A stretch of 64,000 bases of DNA, from contig CBDCIT010000039.1 of assembly GCA_965217615.1 (NCBI GenBank), positions 1-64,000 on the forward strand, in the 5' to 3' direction. Both the position numbers and the translations under genes were made by a program. The notes beneath the pieces were generated by a model. It worked only from the letters and a program-made list of their open reading frames with translations, ran no database searches and was not told the origin of the DNA. This document shows, one piece after another, positions 26,460 to 35,738 of the stretch; the first letter of the stretch is position 1; each line of letters starts with the position of its first letter. The DNA comes from CAVOAK01 sp965217615 (GTDB taxonomy: Bacteria; Pseudomonadota; Alphaproteobacteria; UBA8366; CAVOAK01).

Positions 26460-27334
26460 TGGCCGTTCTTATAAACAGCGACACAAAGGTGATCTGCCAG
26501 GGTTTCACCGGTTCGCAGGGAACCTTCCATTCCGAACAGGCAATCGCCTACGGCACGCAGATGGTGGGCGGCGTAACACCGGGCAAAGGCGGGAGCACGC
26601 ATTTCGACTTGCCAGTTTTCAATACGGTTGCCGAAGCGGTCGCTACGACGGGCGCCAACGCGTCGGTCATTTATGTTCCACCGGCCTTCGCCGCCGACGC
26701 GATTCTCGAGGCGATAGACGCGCACGTCGCACTCATCGTTTGCATCACCGAGGGTGTCCCGGTGGTCGACATGGTTCAGGTCAAACGCGAACTTGAGGGC
26801 TCGTCCTCGCGTCTCGTCGGTCCGAACTGCCCGGGCGTCATTACCCCAGAGGAGTGCAAGATCGGCATCATGCCGGGCCACATTCATCAGCACGGCAAGA
26901 TCGGTATCGTCTCGCGCTCCGGCACGTTGACCTATGAGGCCGTGGCGCAGACCACGGCGGTCGGTCTCGGTCAGTCGACCTGTATCGGTATCGGTGGTGA
27001 TCCCGTAAACGGCACCAACTTTATAGACTGCCTGGATCTATTTCTGGCCGATCCCGAGACCGAGGGCATTATTATGATCGGCGAGATTGGCGGCAGCGCC
27101 GAAGAAGATGCCGCTGATTTCTTAAAGCAGTCGAAGACAAAGAAACCGGTGGCCAGTTTCATCGCTGGGGTCACGGCCCCGCCGGGGCGGCACATGGGTC
27201 ACGCAGGGGCTATTATTTCCGGCGGCAAGGGCGGTGCCGGAGACAAGATCGAAGCGCTGAAAGGCGCCGGCATTCACGTGGCCGACAGCCCGGCAAAGCT
27301 GGGTGAGACCATGGCCGCCGCTTTTAACGGTTGA
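26459..27334 (+). CDS. sucD: Succinyl-CoA synthetase alpha subunit
   Basis: The CoA-binding, phosphohistidine-bearing partner of SucC. The 291-residue protein has CQGFTGSQGTFHSEQAI (CoA-binding P-loop-like region), GPNCPGVITP and the active-site His in RHMGHAGAIISGGKG (~246). Length is normal. It overlaps sucC by one base. Confidence 0.97.
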
Positions 27335-27405
27335 ATGGTCGGCTGACAGATAGTCGGATCCGTGTCAGCGATGTCCAGAACTGCAGGCTTTAGAAGGTCT
27401 TTGCC

Positions 27406-30297
27406 ATGGCAACCTCGCTTGAAAAATCATCGTTCCTTCATGGCGTCAACGAGGTCTACCTCGCCGAACTCTATGCGCGCTTCTTGGAGAATCCGGGGTC
27501 GGTCGATGCGAGTTGGTCCGCCTTTTTTGGCGACCTGCGCGACGATGCCAAGGATGTTCTGGGTGAATTAGGCGGCGCCAGCTGGGCGCCCCGCGGCGCC
27601 AAGATCATTGGCAATGGCGACGGTTTGTCGATTTCAGATGCCATCGCGGGAACAGTGCCGGAGCGTCCCAAGGAGGCGCAGGGAGGGGCAGCAGCCAGTG
27701 AAGATGTCCTTCAGACTGCGCGAGACTCGATCAATGCGTTGATGCTGATCCGCTCATATCGGGTGCGGGGCCATCTTGAAGCTGACCTCGATCCGCTCAA
27801 ACTGTTCGCGCCCGAGCCCCATCCGGAGCTCGATCCAGCGACTTACGGATTCACCGAAGACGATATGGAGCGCCCGATCTTCATAAATGGTGTGTTGGGC
27901 CTGGAATGGGCGAGCCTGGCCGAGATTTACGAGATTGTGCGCGATACCTACTGTGGAACGATCGGTGTCGAGTTCATGCACATCCAGGAGCCAGAAGAGA
28001 AGGCCTGGATCCAACAGCGGATCGAGAGTGTCCATAACCAAACCGAGTTCACCGCGCGCGGCAAGCGAGCGATTCTCGATCGACTGATCCACGCTGAATC
28101 GTTCGAGAATTTTCTCGACAAACGCTACACCGGCACGAAGCGATTTGGTCTCGACGGGGGCGAATCTCTGATTCCGGCACTTGAGCAAATCATGAAGCGG
28201 GGCGGCCAGCTGGGCTTGAAGGAAATCGTCATCGGCATGCCGCATCGTGGCAGGCTGAACGTGCTCGCCAACATGATGGGAAAACCCTACCATGCGATCT
28301 TCTCCGAGTTTCAGGGCAATTCGGCGCATCCGGAGGAAATTCAGGGCGCCGGGGACGTCAAGTACCATCTAGGCACGTCCTCGGATCGCGAATTCGATGG
28401 TAATCAGATCCACCTATCGTTGACCGCCAACCCATCGCACCTGGAGGCTGTCAATACGGTCGTCCTCGGCAAGGTTCGTGCGAAGCAGACGCAGATCGTC
28501 AACGAGACGCGCGATCAGGTGATGGGTCTACTGATGCATGGCGATGCCGCATTTGCGGGACAGGGACTGGTCGCCGAGACACTTGATATGTCGCAATTGC
28601 GCGGCTATCGCACGGGCGGCACGATCCATGTGATCGTCAACAACCAGATCGGCTTTACGACGATGCCGGCCTATCACCGTTCCGGCCCCTATTGTTCAGA
28701 GTGGGCAAAGATCATTCAGGCGCCGATCTTCCATGTGAACGGCGATGATCCTGAGGCCGTGGTTCACATATCGCGCATCGCCATGGAGTTTAGACAGGAG
28801 TTCAAAAAGGACGTGATCATCGACATGTTCTGCTATCGCCGCCACGGCCATAATGAGGGCGACGAGCCGATGTTCACCCAACCACTGATGTACAAAAAAA
28901 TTGCCGAGCATCGAACGACGCGGGAACTCTACGCAGACCAGTTGATTGCTGAAGGTGTGGTGAAAGCTGAAGAAGTCGCGCAGATGGTGCGCGACTTTGA
29001 GACGACCCTCGAGCAGGATTTCGAAGCGGCAAGCAGTTACAGGCCGAACAGCGCGGATTGGCGGGAGGGTGCCTGGACGGGTCTTGAGCCTGCGCGTGGT
29101 GAAGCGCGCCGCGGAAAGACGGGTGTTGCCCGCAAGACGCTGCGCAAAATTGGTAAAGAGCTCACCCATATTCCAGGCGACTTCAGCGCCAACTCGAAGA
29201 TTGTGCGGCAGTTTCGTGCGCGTCGCGAACGGGTGGAAGCCGGTGAAGGTATCGATTGGGCGACAGCGGAAGCGCTGGCCTTCGGAACGCTGCTGGTCGA
29301 GGGTACACCTGTACGGCTAAGCGGCCAGGATTGCGGCCGCGGCACGTTCTCGCAGCGTCACGCCATGATTTTCGACCAGGGGACCGAGCGCAAATACGTT
29401 TCGCTCGACTTTCTTGAAGATGGACAAGCGAAGTTCGAGGTCATGGACAGTCCGCTGAGCGAGGTCGGGGTGCTTGGCTTCGAGTACGGCTATACGCTTG
29501 CGGAGCCGCACGTGTTGGTTCTGTGGGAGGCGCAATTTGGCGACTTTGCCAATGGCGCGCAAATAATTATCGACCAGTTTATCGCCTCAGGAGAGTCGAA
29601 GTGGCTGCGCATGTCCGGGCTGGTGATGTTGCTGCCGCATGGCTTTGAAGGTCAAGGTCCCGAACACTCCTCGGCCCGCCTCGAACGCTACCTTCAACTC
29701 TGCGCCGAGGACAATATGCAGGTTGCCAACTGCACCACGCCGGCGAACTACTTCCACATCCTGCGGCGTCAGGTGCGCCGCGAGTTCCGCAAACCGCTCA
29801 TTCTGATGACGCCGAAGTCGCTATTGCGGCACAAGCTCTGCGTCTCACCGCTTGAGGATTTTGCTGCGGATTCCACGTTCCATCGAGTGTTGTGGGACCG
29901 TGGTGAGGTTGCGAAGGATGCGGCGATCAAACGCGTCGTATTGTGTTCGGGCAAAGTCTATTACGACCTGTTCAAGGAACGAGCCAAGCGCGGCGAAAAG
30001 CATGTCTATCTGCTTCGTCTCGAGCAGCTGTACCCGTTTCCCTATAAGGCGATGCGCAAGGAGCTCAAACGATTCCCCAGGGCCGATATTGTCTGGTGTC
30101 AGGAGGAACCGAAAAATATGGGTGCCTGGAGTCTTGTCGAGCCTTGCATCGAGGAAGTGTTCGATGACATCGGCACGAAGCAGAAACGGGCTGTCTACAT
30201 TGGCCGACCCGCGGCCGCGTCCCCGGCCGCCGGCATGTTGAGTCGACACGTGAAAGAGCAGAAAGCCCTCGTTGACGAGGCGTTGAGTATCAAGTAA
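27406..30297 (+). CDS. sucA: 2-oxoglutarate dehydrogenase E1 component
   Basis: The thiamine-diphosphate-dependent decarboxylase of the 2-oxoglutarate dehydrogenase complex, which makes succinyl-CoA. The 963-residue protein has the N-terminal E2-interacting segment (VYLAELYARFLENPGSVDASW), the substrate/TPP regions IGMPHRGRLNVLANMMGK and TANPSHLEAVN, the metal-binding GDAAFAGQG ... NNQIGFTT, and CYRRHGHNEGDEP. The C-terminal transketolase-like part includes SQRHAMIFDQ and VWCQEEPKNMGAW. Length and motifs are complete. Confidence 0.96.
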   Translation: MATSLEKSSFLHGVNEVYLAELYARFLENPGSVDASWSAFFGDLRDDAKDVLGELGGASWAPRGAKIIGNGDGLSISDAIAGTVPERPKEAQGGAAASEDVLQTARDSINALMLIRSYRVRGHLEADLDPLKLFAPEPHPELDPATYGFTEDDMERPIFINGVLGLEWASLAEIYEIVRDTYCGTIGVEFMHIQEPEEKAWIQQRIESVHNQTEFTARGKRAILDRLIHAESFENFLDKRYTGTKRFGLDGGESLIPALEQIMKRGGQLGLKEIVIGMPHRGRLNVLANMMGKPYHAIFSEFQGNSAHPEEIQGAGDVKYHLGTSSDREFDGNQIHLSLTANPSHLEAVNTVVLGKVRAKQTQIVNETRDQVMGLLMHGDAAFAGQGLVAETLDMSQLRGYRTGGTIHVIVNNQIGFTTMPAYHRSGPYCSEWAKIIQAPIFHVNGDDPEAVVHISRIAMEFRQEFKKDVIIDMFCYRRHGHNEGDEPMFTQPLMYKKIAEHRTTRELYADQLIAEGVVKAEEVAQMVRDFETTLEQDFEAASSYRPNSADWREGAWTGLEPARGEARRGKTGVARKTLRKIGKELTHIPGDFSANSKIVRQFRARRERVEAGEGIDWATAEALAFGTLLVEGTPVRLSGQDCGRGTFSQRHAMIFDQGTERKYVSLDFLEDGQAKFEVMDSPLSEVGVLGFEYGYTLAEPHVLVLWEAQFGDFANGAQIIIDQFIASGESKWLRMSGLVMLLPHGFEGQGPEHSSARLERYLQLCAEDNMQVANCTTPANYFHILRRQVRREFRKPLILMTPKSLLRHKLCVSPLEDFAADSTFHRVLWDRGEVAKDAAIKRVVLCSGKVYYDLFKERAKRGEKHVYLLRLEQLYPFPYKAMRKELKRFPRADIVWCQEEPKNMGAWSLVEPCIEEVFDDIGTKQKRAVYIGRPAAASPAAGMLSRHVKEQKALVDEALSIK

Positions 30298-30337
30298 CGC
30301 GTACGGCGACGCCGTTGCGCTAGAGATGAGGAAGAAG

Positions 30338-31585
30338 ATGGCTACGGAAATCGTGGTGCCTATACTTGGCGAGTCGATTGCGGAAGCAACCGTCGCGCAG
30401 TGGCTGAAAACAGTCGGCGATCAAGTCGAAGTCGGCGACCCGGTGGTCGAATTGGAGACCGATAAGGTGACCCTCGAGGTTAACGCGACGGTCGCTGGCG
30501 TGATAAGCGAAATTGCAGCGGACACTGGTACAGAAGTAGCAGTCGGTGCGATTCTCGGGCGGATCGGCGACGGTGCAGCCGGTTCGAAGCCGGCCGCAAA
30601 GCCGGCGACGAAAGCCCCGCCACCTGCGCCACCTGCGCCACCGGCTGCCGAGCCCGCACCTGCCGCGCCCGCACCGACGGCCACGCCGCCGGCCGCCACT
30701 TTGGCCCCTCTTTCGCCGGCTGTTCGCAAACTGGTCGAAGAAAACAATCTCGATCCTGTGCAGATCCCAGGGACCGGCAAGGATGGACGCTTGACCAAGG
30801 GTGACGTGCTCGCCTGGCTCGAATCTGCTCCACCGGCGGCGGCGCCCGCCCCCGCCGCGCTGGCATCAACGCCTCGCGAAACCGGTCCACGCGAAGAACG
30901 CGTGCGGATGACTCGGCTTCGCAAGCGAATTGCAGAACGCCTCAAGGAAGCGCAGAACACTGCGGCCATGCTTTCCACCTTCAACGAGGTGGACATGACC
31001 GAGATACTGGCGCTGCGCGCTAAATACCGCGAGTCGTTCGAGAAGAAACACGGCGTCCGCCTTGGCTTCATGTCGATCTTCGCCAAGGCATGCATCGTCG
31101 CGCTCAAGGAAATTCCGGCGGTCAATGCTGAAATCGACGGCGACGATATCATTTACAAGAATCACTACGACGTTGGCATCGCCGTCGGCATGCCGCAGGG
31201 TCTGGTGGTGCCGGTGATCCGCGATGCAGATTTGCTGTCATTCGCCGAGATCGAGAAAACCATTGCCGAGTTTGCCGTCAAGGCGCGCGACGGCAAGCTG
31301 TCGATGGAGGAGTTGACCGGCGGCACCTTCACCATAACCAACGGCGGCGTTTATGGTTCGCTGTTGTCCACGCCGATCCTTAACCCGCCGCAGTCGGGCA
31401 TTCTTGGTATGCACAAGACGCAGCCGCGGCCGATCGCGATCGGCGACAAGGTGGAAGTCCGGCCGATGATGTATCTGGCATTGAGTTACGATCACCGCAT
31501 CATCGATGGGCGCGAGGCAGTGACCTTCCTGGTACGTGTAAAGGAATGCCTGGAAGATCCCGAACGCATCCTGATCGACGCCTGA
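30338..31585 (+). CDS. sucB: Dihydrolipoyl succinyltransferase (E2)
   Basis: The core of the 2-oxoglutarate dehydrogenase complex. The N-terminal lipoyl domain carries the modified Lys in ELETDKVTLEV (residue ~43). A Pro/Ala linker (~85-125) precedes the E3-binding domain (SPAVRKLVEENNLDPVQIPG), a second linker and the catalytic acyltransferase domain ending SYDHRIIDGREAV with the active His/Asp. The start at 30338 (MATEIVVPILGES) after gaggaag is chosen; an in-frame ATG four codons earlier is less likely. 415 residues. Confidence 0.95.
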   Translation: MATEIVVPILGESIAEATVAQWLKTVGDQVEVGDPVVELETDKVTLEVNATVAGVISEIAADTGTEVAVGAILGRIGDGAAGSKPAAKPATKAPPPAPPAPPAAEPAPAAPAPTATPPAATLAPLSPAVRKLVEENNLDPVQIPGTGKDGRLTKGDVLAWLESAPPAAAPAPAALASTPRETGPREERVRMTRLRKRIAERLKEAQNTAAMLSTFNEVDMTEILALRAKYRESFEKKHGVRLGFMSIFAKACIVALKEIPAVNAEIDGDDIIYKNHYDVGIAVGMPQGLVVPVIRDADLLSFAEIEKTIAEFAVKARDGKLSMEELTGGTFTITNGGVYGSLLSTPILNPPQSGILGMHKTQPRPIAIGDKVEVRPMMYLALSYDHRIIDGREAVTFLVRVKECLEDPERILIDA

Positions 31586-31641
31586 CAAAGCGAAATTTGA
31601 GGCGAACTCCGGAGTAGACATCCGACAGGGAGTTTTCACCC

Positions 31642-33042
31642 ATGACCGATACGCAATACGACCTCGTCGTCATTGGCGGCGGGCCGGGCGGCTATGTCGC
31701 GGCGATTCGCGCGGCGCAACTCGGCATGAAGGTAGCCTGCATCGAGAAGCGCGGCGCGCTCGGCGGCACCTACCTCAATATCGGCTGCATTCCCTCAAAG
31801 GCGCTGCTGCAATCTTCGGAGAAGTTTGCCGAGGCGCAGCACAGCTTGGCCTCCCATGGCGTCAAGTTGGACAAGGTGGGCCTCGACCTCAAGATCATGA
31901 TGTCGCGCAAGGACAAGGTCGTCGTCGATCTAACGGGCGGCATCGAGTTTTTGCTCAAGAAGAACAAGGTCGACTATCTGAAGGGCGTTGGCCGCATAAA
32001 GGCGCCGGGCGAAGTCACCCTAAATGGCAAGAAGACGGTCAAGGGAACGCGCATCCTGATCGCCACGGGTTCCGAATCTACCCCTCTGTCCGGCGTCGAG
32101 GTGGACGAGAAACAGATCGTGACGTCGACCGGCGCGGCGCTGTCCCTCACCAAGGTGCCGAAGCGACTCACGGTCATCGGAGCAGGGGTAATCGGGCTAG
32201 AGCTCGGTTCCGTTTGGTCGCGGCTCGGCGCTAAGGTTACGGTGATCGAGTTTCTCGACCGTATTTTGCCGGGCATGGATGGTGAGATCGCAAAGCAGGC
32301 GCAACGCGTTCTCGCCAAGCAGGGCCCAACCTTCAAACTCTCGTCCAAGGTAACCTCAGCGCAAAAGGCGAAGTCGGGCGTAACGCTGGCCGTTGAACCG
32401 GTTGACGGTGGCAAGAAAGAGAATGTCGCGAGCGATGTCGTCCTGCTTTCGGTCGGTCGACATCCGTATACCGAGGGTCTGGGCCTCGAGGAGGTCGGAG
32501 TCCAGGTCGACAACAGGGGCATCATTCAAGTCGACAGCGCCTTTCAGACCAACGTCCAGGGTATTTTTGCGATCGGCGACTGCGTGCCGGGCCCGATGCT
32601 GGCGCATAAGGCGGAGGATGAGGGCGTGATCTGCGTTGAAATAATGGCTGGGCAGGCGGGTCACATCGACTATGAGCCCGTTCCGAGAGTCGTCTACACT
32701 TGGCCCGAGATCGCCGGCGTTGGAAAGACCGAAGAAGACCTCAAGGAAGCGGCCACCGACTACCGTGTCGGCAAATTTCCATTTACAGCCAATAGCCGCG
32801 CGCGCGCCAACGCCGATGCAGACGGCATGGTCAAAATCCTTGCGGATGCGAAGACGGACCGTGTGCTCGGCGTGCATATTCTTGGGCCGCTGGCCGGCGA
32901 TCTGCTGGCTGAGGCAGTGCTGGCCATGGAGTTCGGTGCATCGGCAGAGGATATCGCGCGGACCTGTCATGCCCATCCAGCGATGGGCGAGGCCGTGAAA
33001 GAGGCCGCGCTCGCGGTCCACGGCCGGCCGATTCATATTTGA
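31642..33042 (+). CDS. lpd: Dihydrolipoamide dehydrogenase (E3), active-site Cys replaced
   Basis: By position and sequence it is the E3 flavoenzyme that reoxidises lipoyl groups. The 466-residue protein has the FAD motif IGGGPGGY (11-18), the NAD domain VIGAGVIGLELGSVW, GIFAIGDCVPGPMLAHKAEDEG and the C-terminal catalytic CHAHPAMGEAVKEA with His and Glu. The redox-disulfide motif, normally GGTCLNVGCIPSK, reads GGTYLNIGCIPSK: residue 44 is Tyr (TAC at 31771-31773) and only Cys49 remains. A one-base change from TGC would do this. Such a protein should lack the normal disulfide chemistry. Confidence 0.93.
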   Translation: MTDTQYDLVVIGGGPGGYVAAIRAAQLGMKVACIEKRGALGGTYLNIGCIPSKALLQSSEKFAEAQHSLASHGVKLDKVGLDLKIMMSRKDKVVVDLTGGIEFLLKKNKVDYLKGVGRIKAPGEVTLNGKKTVKGTRILIATGSESTPLSGVEVDEKQIVTSTGAALSLTKVPKRLTVIGAGVIGLELGSVWSRLGAKVTVIEFLDRILPGMDGEIAKQAQRVLAKQGPTFKLSSKVTSAQKAKSGVTLAVEPVDGGKKENVASDVVLLSVGRHPYTEGLGLEEVGVQVDNRGIIQVDSAFQTNVQGIFAIGDCVPGPMLAHKAEDEGVICVEIMAGQAGHIDYEPVPRVVYTWPEIAGVGKTEEDLKEAATDYRVGKFPFTANSRARANADADGMVKILADAKTDRVLGVHILGPLAGDLLAEAVLAMEFGASAEDIARTCHAHPAMGEAVKEAALAVHGRPIHI

Positions 33043-33101
33043 TCGTGGTCTGCGATCTTCGGGCCGTTTTCGCCCTCGGGCATAGATTAGCCTAGTTTTC
33101 A

Positions 33102-33128
33102 AAAAATCGAGCCGGAGGTCACTCCGGC
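33102..33128 (-). terminator. Intrinsic terminator downstream of xerC
   Basis: On the minus strand a 7-bp stem gccggag/ctccggc with a four-base loop is followed by tcga and six T's. It lies about 170 bases after the xerC stop. A second hairpin, ggtgtgg/ccacacc (~33159-33184), lies between them. Confidence 0.7.
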
Positions 33129-33295
33129 CCACGAGGTTCTCACAAGGGCTACGTGAGTTGGTGTGGCAGTGCACCCACCACACCGGGTATCTCACTATTT
33201 GGGGATGCCGCGGCGCATTCAAAGTGACGGCCGTCACAGCCTGTGCAACTTGCTCGAACTTTCTTGTAAAACAACGTAACTACAATAGGTACTTG

Positions 33296-34258
33296 TTATT
33301 TTTTTGCGCGCGGATGGGCGATTTTATACTCCGAGAGCAGTTTCGCTCCGTCGACCGCTGTGTAGCGTTGCGTCGTCGATAGGGATGCGTGGCCGAGGAG
33401 CTCTTGAATCGCACGCAAGTCGCCACCGCCGGCGAGCAGATGCGTCGCGAAGCTATGTCTCAAAGCGTGGGGTGTAGCCGTCTCAGGGAGGCCCAGTTCG
33501 TCGCGCAGGACCCGTAGCCTGCGTTGGACAACGCCTGCTGAGAGCCGCCCACCCCGTGCGCCAAAAAACAATGGCTCGTCCGGATCGAGCGGAAATGGGC
33601 AGCGGTCGAGATACTCCCCGACGGCGTGCCAAACCGCCGGCAGAACGGGTACCATGCGCTCTTTTTTGCCCTTGCCGGAAATAAACAGGTAATCGCCGCG
33701 CCGGTTATCGCGCTGGTTAAGTCCGAGCGCCTCTGAAATCCGCAGCCCGCAGCCGTAGAGGAGTGTAAAGAGCGCCTTGTCTCTGAGGTTGATCCATGTC
33801 GCGTTCATCGCAGCGTTGGTTGCGCTGACAACCTTGAGGGCGTTCTCGGTACTTAGTGGTTTGGGTATCGCCTGTGGCTGTCTTGGCGTGCGTATCGATT
33901 GGACCGCTGCATTGGTGAATATGCCGTTCCGTGCGGCCCAGCGGAAAAACCCACGCACGACGGATAATGCACGCGCCGTCGAGCTGCGGGCCATACCGAA
34001 GTTTGTCCGATGGGCGAGCCAGGCGCGGAAGTCCGCTGTCCGTAGTCGCGCCAAGTCGGTGAGCGTCGGTTGGCCAGCTAAATGATCTGTCAAGAATGCG
34101 AGGAAAGCTGCGAGATCGTTCTCATAGGCCTGAACGGTGTTTGGCGACCCCCTCTTCTCGTGGATCAGCCAGTCACGCCACGCATTGACTGCGCTGGCGA
34201 GCGTTTGCTCGGCTGCCGAGGTCGTTTCCGCGTAATTTAGCCCGGCAGTTCCAGCCAT
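33296..34258 (-). CDS. xerC: Tyrosine recombinase XerC
   Basis: It resolves chromosome dimers at dif together with XerD. The 320-residue protein has the N-terminal SAM-like DNA-binding domain (~20-115) and all catalytic residues: Arg in GCGLRISEALGL, Lys in SGKGKKERMVPV, HALRHSFATHLL with His and Arg, and LGHASLSTTQRYTAV with the nucleophile Tyr. The start overlaps the end of the DUF484 gene by 22 bases, so they are coupled. Confidence 0.94.
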   Translation of the reverse strand: MAGTAGLNYAETTSAAEQTLASAVNAWRDWLIHEKRGSPNTVQAYENDLAAFLAFLTDHLAGQPTLTDLARLRTADFRAWLAHRTNFGMARSSTARALSVVRGFFRWAARNGIFTNAAVQSIRTPRQPQAIPKPLSTENALKVVSATNAAMNATWINLRDKALFTLLYGCGLRISEALGLNQRDNRRGDYLFISGKGKKERMVPVLPAVWHAVGEYLDRCPFPLDPDEPLFFGARGGRLSAGVVQRRLRVLRDELGLPETATPHALRHSFATHLLAGGGDLRAIQELLGHASLSTTQRYTAVDGAKLLSEYKIAHPRAKK

Positions 34259-34950
34259 AGGCGAATGATGTTCTGCGAAACGCGCGCGAGGAAGGCTAGA
34301 AGGTCGGTCGCCTGTCCCGGATGGAAAGTGGTGGCATGGCGAGACCCAAACGCCATCATACAGAGTGGCGTTGTTTGCGACACGGTTACGCGCGCCAGCG
34401 CGTCAGATCGCACAAGCGTCGCGCCGCCGGCAAAAATCTCCGGATCGCCCTCGACGTCGCTGCGCAAAATGACGTGCCGATTCGCGCCTATCAACTCGTC
34501 GACCATCCCTGGCTGTAGGATCTGCAGTCCGCGGGTTCGTAACGGCGCCGCGTCGGTCCCGCCGGATTCGACGCAGAGCGAGATGACGTCCAGATCAAGC
34601 AGGACGGCGAAATCGGTCGTCACGGTTTGGATTAACTGCTCGAATGATTTCGCGTCAAGGAGCGCCAATACGCACTCGTGGATGCGTGCTTGCGTCGTCA
34701 GGTTGTTGCGGCCAGTCGTAATCAGCTCGCGCTGTCGCGACTTCATTCCCTTATTCTCATCCTTGAGGCGCTCCAGCATCGCCATCTGCAAATCTTCGAC
34801 GCCGCTACCAAATTCGCGGCCTGGCGGCTCCAAGTGCGACAGCAGCGTTGGATGCTGGTTGAGAAAGTTTGGATGTTCACGCAGATATTCCGCGACCTGC
34901 ACGTCGTCGAGGTCTAGTGCCTGCTTTGCGCCTGTCAATTCTCGCGCCAT
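34237..34950 (-). CDS. DUF484 family protein
   Basis: A 237-residue protein of the DUF484 family, commonly next to xerC. The start region has DVQVAEYLREHPNFLNQHPTLL, the family signature, then a coiled-coil stretch (MLERLKDENKGMKSRQREL) and a GAF-like domain (~110-225). The function is unknown; it is usually regarded as a sensor-like or structural partner. Overlap with xerC supports co-expression. Confidence 0.92.
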   Translation of the reverse strand: MARELTGAKQALDLDDVQVAEYLREHPNFLNQHPTLLSHLEPPGREFGSGVEDLQMAMLERLKDENKGMKSRQRELITTGRNNLTTQARIHECVLALLDAKSFEQLIQTVTTDFAVLLDLDVISLCVESGGTDAAPLRTRGLQILQPGMVDELIGANRHVILRSDVEGDPEIFAGGATLVRSDALARVTVSQTTPLCMMAFGSRHATTFHPGQATDLLAFLARVSQNIIRLWLELPG

Positions 34951-34993
34951 GGAACTTCCTGCCTGACATCTTTCGTTATGACCATCTGCGACG

Positions 34994-35656
34994 TCAGCCC
35001 TTCAAAATCGATTGTCCGGTTTTATCCCAGTCTGCCTGGAATGCTGCCAGCCCCTTGTCTGTCAGCGGATGGTGGAACATTTGTCGCAATACGCCGGGCG
35101 GCACGGTGACGACGTCCGCACCAAGCCTCGCCGATTCCACGACATGCATCGGGTGCCGCACGGAGGCGACGAGGACTTCGGTTTTGAAATCCGGATATCC
35201 AGAATAGATTTCGCAGATATCCGCGATGAGCTGCATCCCATCGGATGCCACATCGTCGAGTCGCCCGATAAACGGCGAAACGAACGCGGCGCCTGCCTTC
35301 GCCGCGAGTATCGCCTGGGCCGGAGAAAAACACAGCGTTACATTGACTTTGATGCCACCTTGGTTGAGCGACTTACAGGTCTTGAGACCGTCTTGTGTCA
35401 GCGGCACCTTTACCGCGACGTTGTCAGCAAGCGACGCCAGCTTACGGCCTTCCTCCAACATATCGTCAAAGTTGGTGGCCGCGACCTCGGCGCTGATCGG
35501 TCCGTCGACGACGCTGCAGATCTCCTGCACGACTTCAAGGAAGTCGCGGCCCGACTTGGCGACGAGGGACGGGTTTGTTGTTACACCGTCGACAAGACCC
35601 GTGGCGGCTAGATCACGAATTTCGTCGATGTCCGCCGTGTCCAGGAAGAACTTCAT
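34994..35656 (-). CDS. fsa: Transaldolase-like fructose-6-phosphate aldolase
   Basis: A 220-residue class I aldolase barrel of the short transaldolase (FSA/TalC) type. It has MKFFLDTADIDEIRDLA, VTTNPSLVAKSG, the Schiff-base Lys in NVAVKVPLTQDG (residue ~86) and FVSPFIGRLDD. It may act as a transaldolase in the pentose phosphate pathway or as a fructose-6-phosphate aldolase; sequence alone does not decide. It lies in the same direction as DUF484-xerC, 43 bases upstream. Confidence 0.88.
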   Translation of the reverse strand: MKFFLDTADIDEIRDLAATGLVDGVTTNPSLVAKSGRDFLEVVQEICSVVDGPISAEVAATNFDDMLEEGRKLASLADNVAVKVPLTQDGLKTCKSLNQGGIKVNVTLCFSPAQAILAAKAGAAFVSPFIGRLDDVASDGMQLIADICEIYSGYPDFKTEVLVASVRHPMHVVESARLGADVVTVPPGVLRQMFHHPLTDKGLAAFQADWDKTGQSILKG

Positions 35657-35738
35657 GCGTGCTATCCATCTGCCGACTGGCCGGAATTCACGTTGAGGAT
35701 GGTGTCCGGCGACGAGCCTTGGCTATAGAGTCTAGTCG

